Positions 62,694 through 64,000 of a stretch of DNA of 64,000 nucleotides are shown piece by piece. This DNA is from Winogradskyella sp. MH6 (lineage in GTDB: Bacteria > Bacteroidota > Bacteroidia > Flavobacteriales > Flavobacteriaceae). A program made the translations under genes and the position numbers. The stretch lies in the NCBI RefSeq assembly GCF_022810765.1, contig NZ_CP094494.1, positions 2,852,001-2,916,000 on the forward strand, written 5' to 3'. Numbering within the stretch: position 1 is the first letter of the stretch; each line of letters starts with the position of its first letter. Below the pieces are notes generated by a model. The model was not told where the DNA came from and made no database searches. It saw only the letters and a program-made list of their open reading frames with translations.

Positions 62694-64000
62694 ATGAATA
62701 AAAAAGCACTAATTCCATTTGCTGTATTTATTGCAGGTTTATGCTCAATCATCTACGAATTATTAATCAGTACTACTGCAACTTATTTTTTGGGAGATGG
62801 AGTAAGACAGTTTTCAATAATTATTGGTGTGTATCTATTTTCTATGGGAATAGGTGCCTTTTTGTCTAAGTTTTTTAAGGATAAACCACTGACGTTTTTT
62901 ATCAATGTTGAGTATTTACTTGGGTTTATTGGAGGCGTTTCTGTGCCACTGCTTTATATGCTATTTGTGTACGTATCTCCAATGGTTTTACAAATAAGTT
63001 GTTTGGCAATTATTTTTGTAATAGGCTTACTTACAGGTATGGAAGTGCCATTACTAACCTTTGCCTTAGAGGAGAGCAACATTAAAAACAACCTTTCTAA
63101 CGTGTTGTCCTTAGATTATATTGGTGGACTTATTGCCACCTTGATTTTTCCATTTATCATTCTTCCATTTGTTGGCTTGTACTATTCGTCGCTAATCTTC
63201 GGAATTGTAAATATTGTCTTAGGTATTCTTTTGAATTACACCTTGCTCAAAGACAAAAAACGAAACAGTATTTTTGGGTTTATAGCAGTCATTGCACTGT
63301 TGGTTTTGGTGCTATTTGGTGGTAAACTTTTAAAAGTTTGGGATCAGAAAATTTACAAGCGTCCGATTGTATTGAATGAGCAAACACCATATCAAAAAAT
63401 TGTAATGACCAAAACACAAGGGGATGTTAGGTTGTATCTAAATAGGGTAATACAATTTTCATCTGCAGATGAGCATCGTTACCATGAATCATTGGTGCAT
63501 ATTCCTTTAGCGATGCATTACAACCCAAAGCGTGTTTTAATTCTTGGAGGTGGCGAAAATTTAGCAAGTAGAGAAGTGCTAAAGCATAGTTCTGTGCAGC
63601 GTGTTGATGTTGTAGATATTGATAGTACCATGTTTTATCTGGCAAAAGAGAACAAGTATTTAAAGGACATTAACGCTGATGCTGCAATAAATGAAAAAGT
63701 AAATCTCATACCTGAAGATGCGTTTACTTATCTTTTTAATAATACTGAAAAGTACGATGTAATCATTGCAGATTTGCCAGACCCAACCAATCAGGCATTG
63801 GCAAGATTGTACAGCAAGCAGTTTTTTTTAATGGCAAAGCGAAACCTTAAAAAAGATGGTGTTTTTGTAACACAATCTGGTGAAATCTATTTCTCAAATA
63901 AAGTTTTTAGTTGTATCAACAATACCTTGGCATCAGTTTTTGAAGACGTACAACCTTATCATACCTATATACCATCATTTGGAGATTGGGGATTTATTAT
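62694..64000 (+). CDS. Membrane-embedded spermidine-synthase-like enzyme (3' end cut by window)
   Basis: The frame is open from the ATG at 62694 to the right edge (at least 435 residues). About seven membrane helices fill residues 1-225 (MNKKALIPFAVFIAGLCSIIYELL, FIIGLLTGMEVPLL-like stretch near 105-125). A soluble aminopropyltransferase domain follows: QFSSADEHRYHESLVH, VLILGGGENLASREVLKH (about 281-298), VDVVDIDSTMFYLA and VIIADLPDPTNQALARLYS (about 355-373). These correspond to SpeE motifs, though GGGDG is GGGEN here. It diverges from the lipoprotein-ligase pair and would use decarboxylated SAM from SpeD. The amine acceptor is unknown. Confidence 0.88.
   Translation, partial: MNKKALIPFAVFIAGLCSIIYELLISTTATYFLGDGVRQFSIIIGVYLFSMGIGAFLSKFFKDKPLTFFINVEYLLGFIGGVSVPLLYMLFVYVSPMVLQISCLAIIFVIGLLTGMEVPLLTFALEESNIKNNLSNVLSLDYIGGLIATLIFPFIILPFVGLYYSSLIFGIVNIVLGILLNYTLLKDKKRNSIFGFIAVIALLVLVLFGGKLLKVWDQKIYKRPIVLNEQTPYQKIVMTKTQGDVRLYLNRVIQFSSADEHRYHESLVHIPLAMHYNPKRVLILGGGENLASREVLKHSSVQRVDVVDIDSTMFYLAKENKYLKDINADAAINEKVNLIPEDAFTYLFNNTEKYDVIIADLPDPTNQALARLYSKQFFLMAKRNLKKDGVFVTQSGEIYFSNKVFSCINNTLASVFEDVQPYHTYIPSFGDWGFI

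Overview
This window is chromosomal DNA of a low-GC marine-type member of the Bacteroidota, most likely family Flavobacteriaceae. The evidence is gliding genes (gldF, gldG), type IX secretion (T9SS) substrates with C-terminal sorting domains, DUF6048/DUF6452 and CCC-motif proteins, promoters of the form TAnnTTTG, and almost no Shine-Dalgarno sequences. I see no phage, insertion sequence, plasmid, tRNA, rRNA or CRISPR. No gene-free stretch exceeds about 265 bp.

Layout. 1-9.2 kb: the 3' part of ppdK, a DUF4870 membrane protein, a LytS/LytTR two-component pair and a T9SS-secreted beta-helix protein. 9.3-15.0 kb (minus strand): dnaN, then the gliding locus gldG/gldF with two extra small genes, an ABM-fold protein and a SAM hydrolase. 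15.1-25.6 kb: phoH-purC, a DinB protein, DUF6048/DUF6452, a TrmA/RlmD-type RNA methyltransferase, rocD, small membrane proteins, an Smr protein, a calcium-repeat lipoprotein and a cysteine desulfurase. 25.6-32.4 kb (minus): a T9SS protein and an M23 peptidase-TonB receptor-unknown operon. 32.6-35.0 kb: a ZapB-like coiled coil, zapA, a probable 6S RNA and rny. 35.0-41.6 kb: xerD, four outer-membrane beta-barrel genes around aroQ, lpdA, a second DinB protein and msrB.

41.9-56.7 kb is an alpha-glucan/trehalose locus: an actinobacterial-type glycogen/maltose-1-phosphate synthase, glgC, a fused OtsA-OtsB, a GH15 hydrolase, glgE, a stand-alone maltokinase, glgB and a GH31 alpha-glucosidase. Together they can make ADP-glucose, maltose-1-phosphate and branched glucan, make trehalose by a separate route, and degrade these products. 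No trehalose synthase (TreS) is present, so the source of maltose for the maltokinase is not explained locally.

56.7-60.6 kb holds an M48 protease lipoprotein, a UMF1-type transporter and two unknown lipoproteins, one with a duplicated four-cysteine module. 60.6-64.0 kb is the most interesting part: SAM decarboxylase, a YgiC/YjfC-type (glutathionylspermidine-synthase-like) ATP-grasp ligase, a lipoprotein with a Ser/Gly-rich tail ending in Gly-Gly, and a membrane-embedded spermidine-synthase-like enzyme that runs off the window. This looks like a polyamine-linked, membrane-surface modification system.

Start codons were moved inward where the longest frame used a weak GTG/TTG start or ran through a promoter. 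All functions rest on reading translated sequence and family knowledge; no database search was run.
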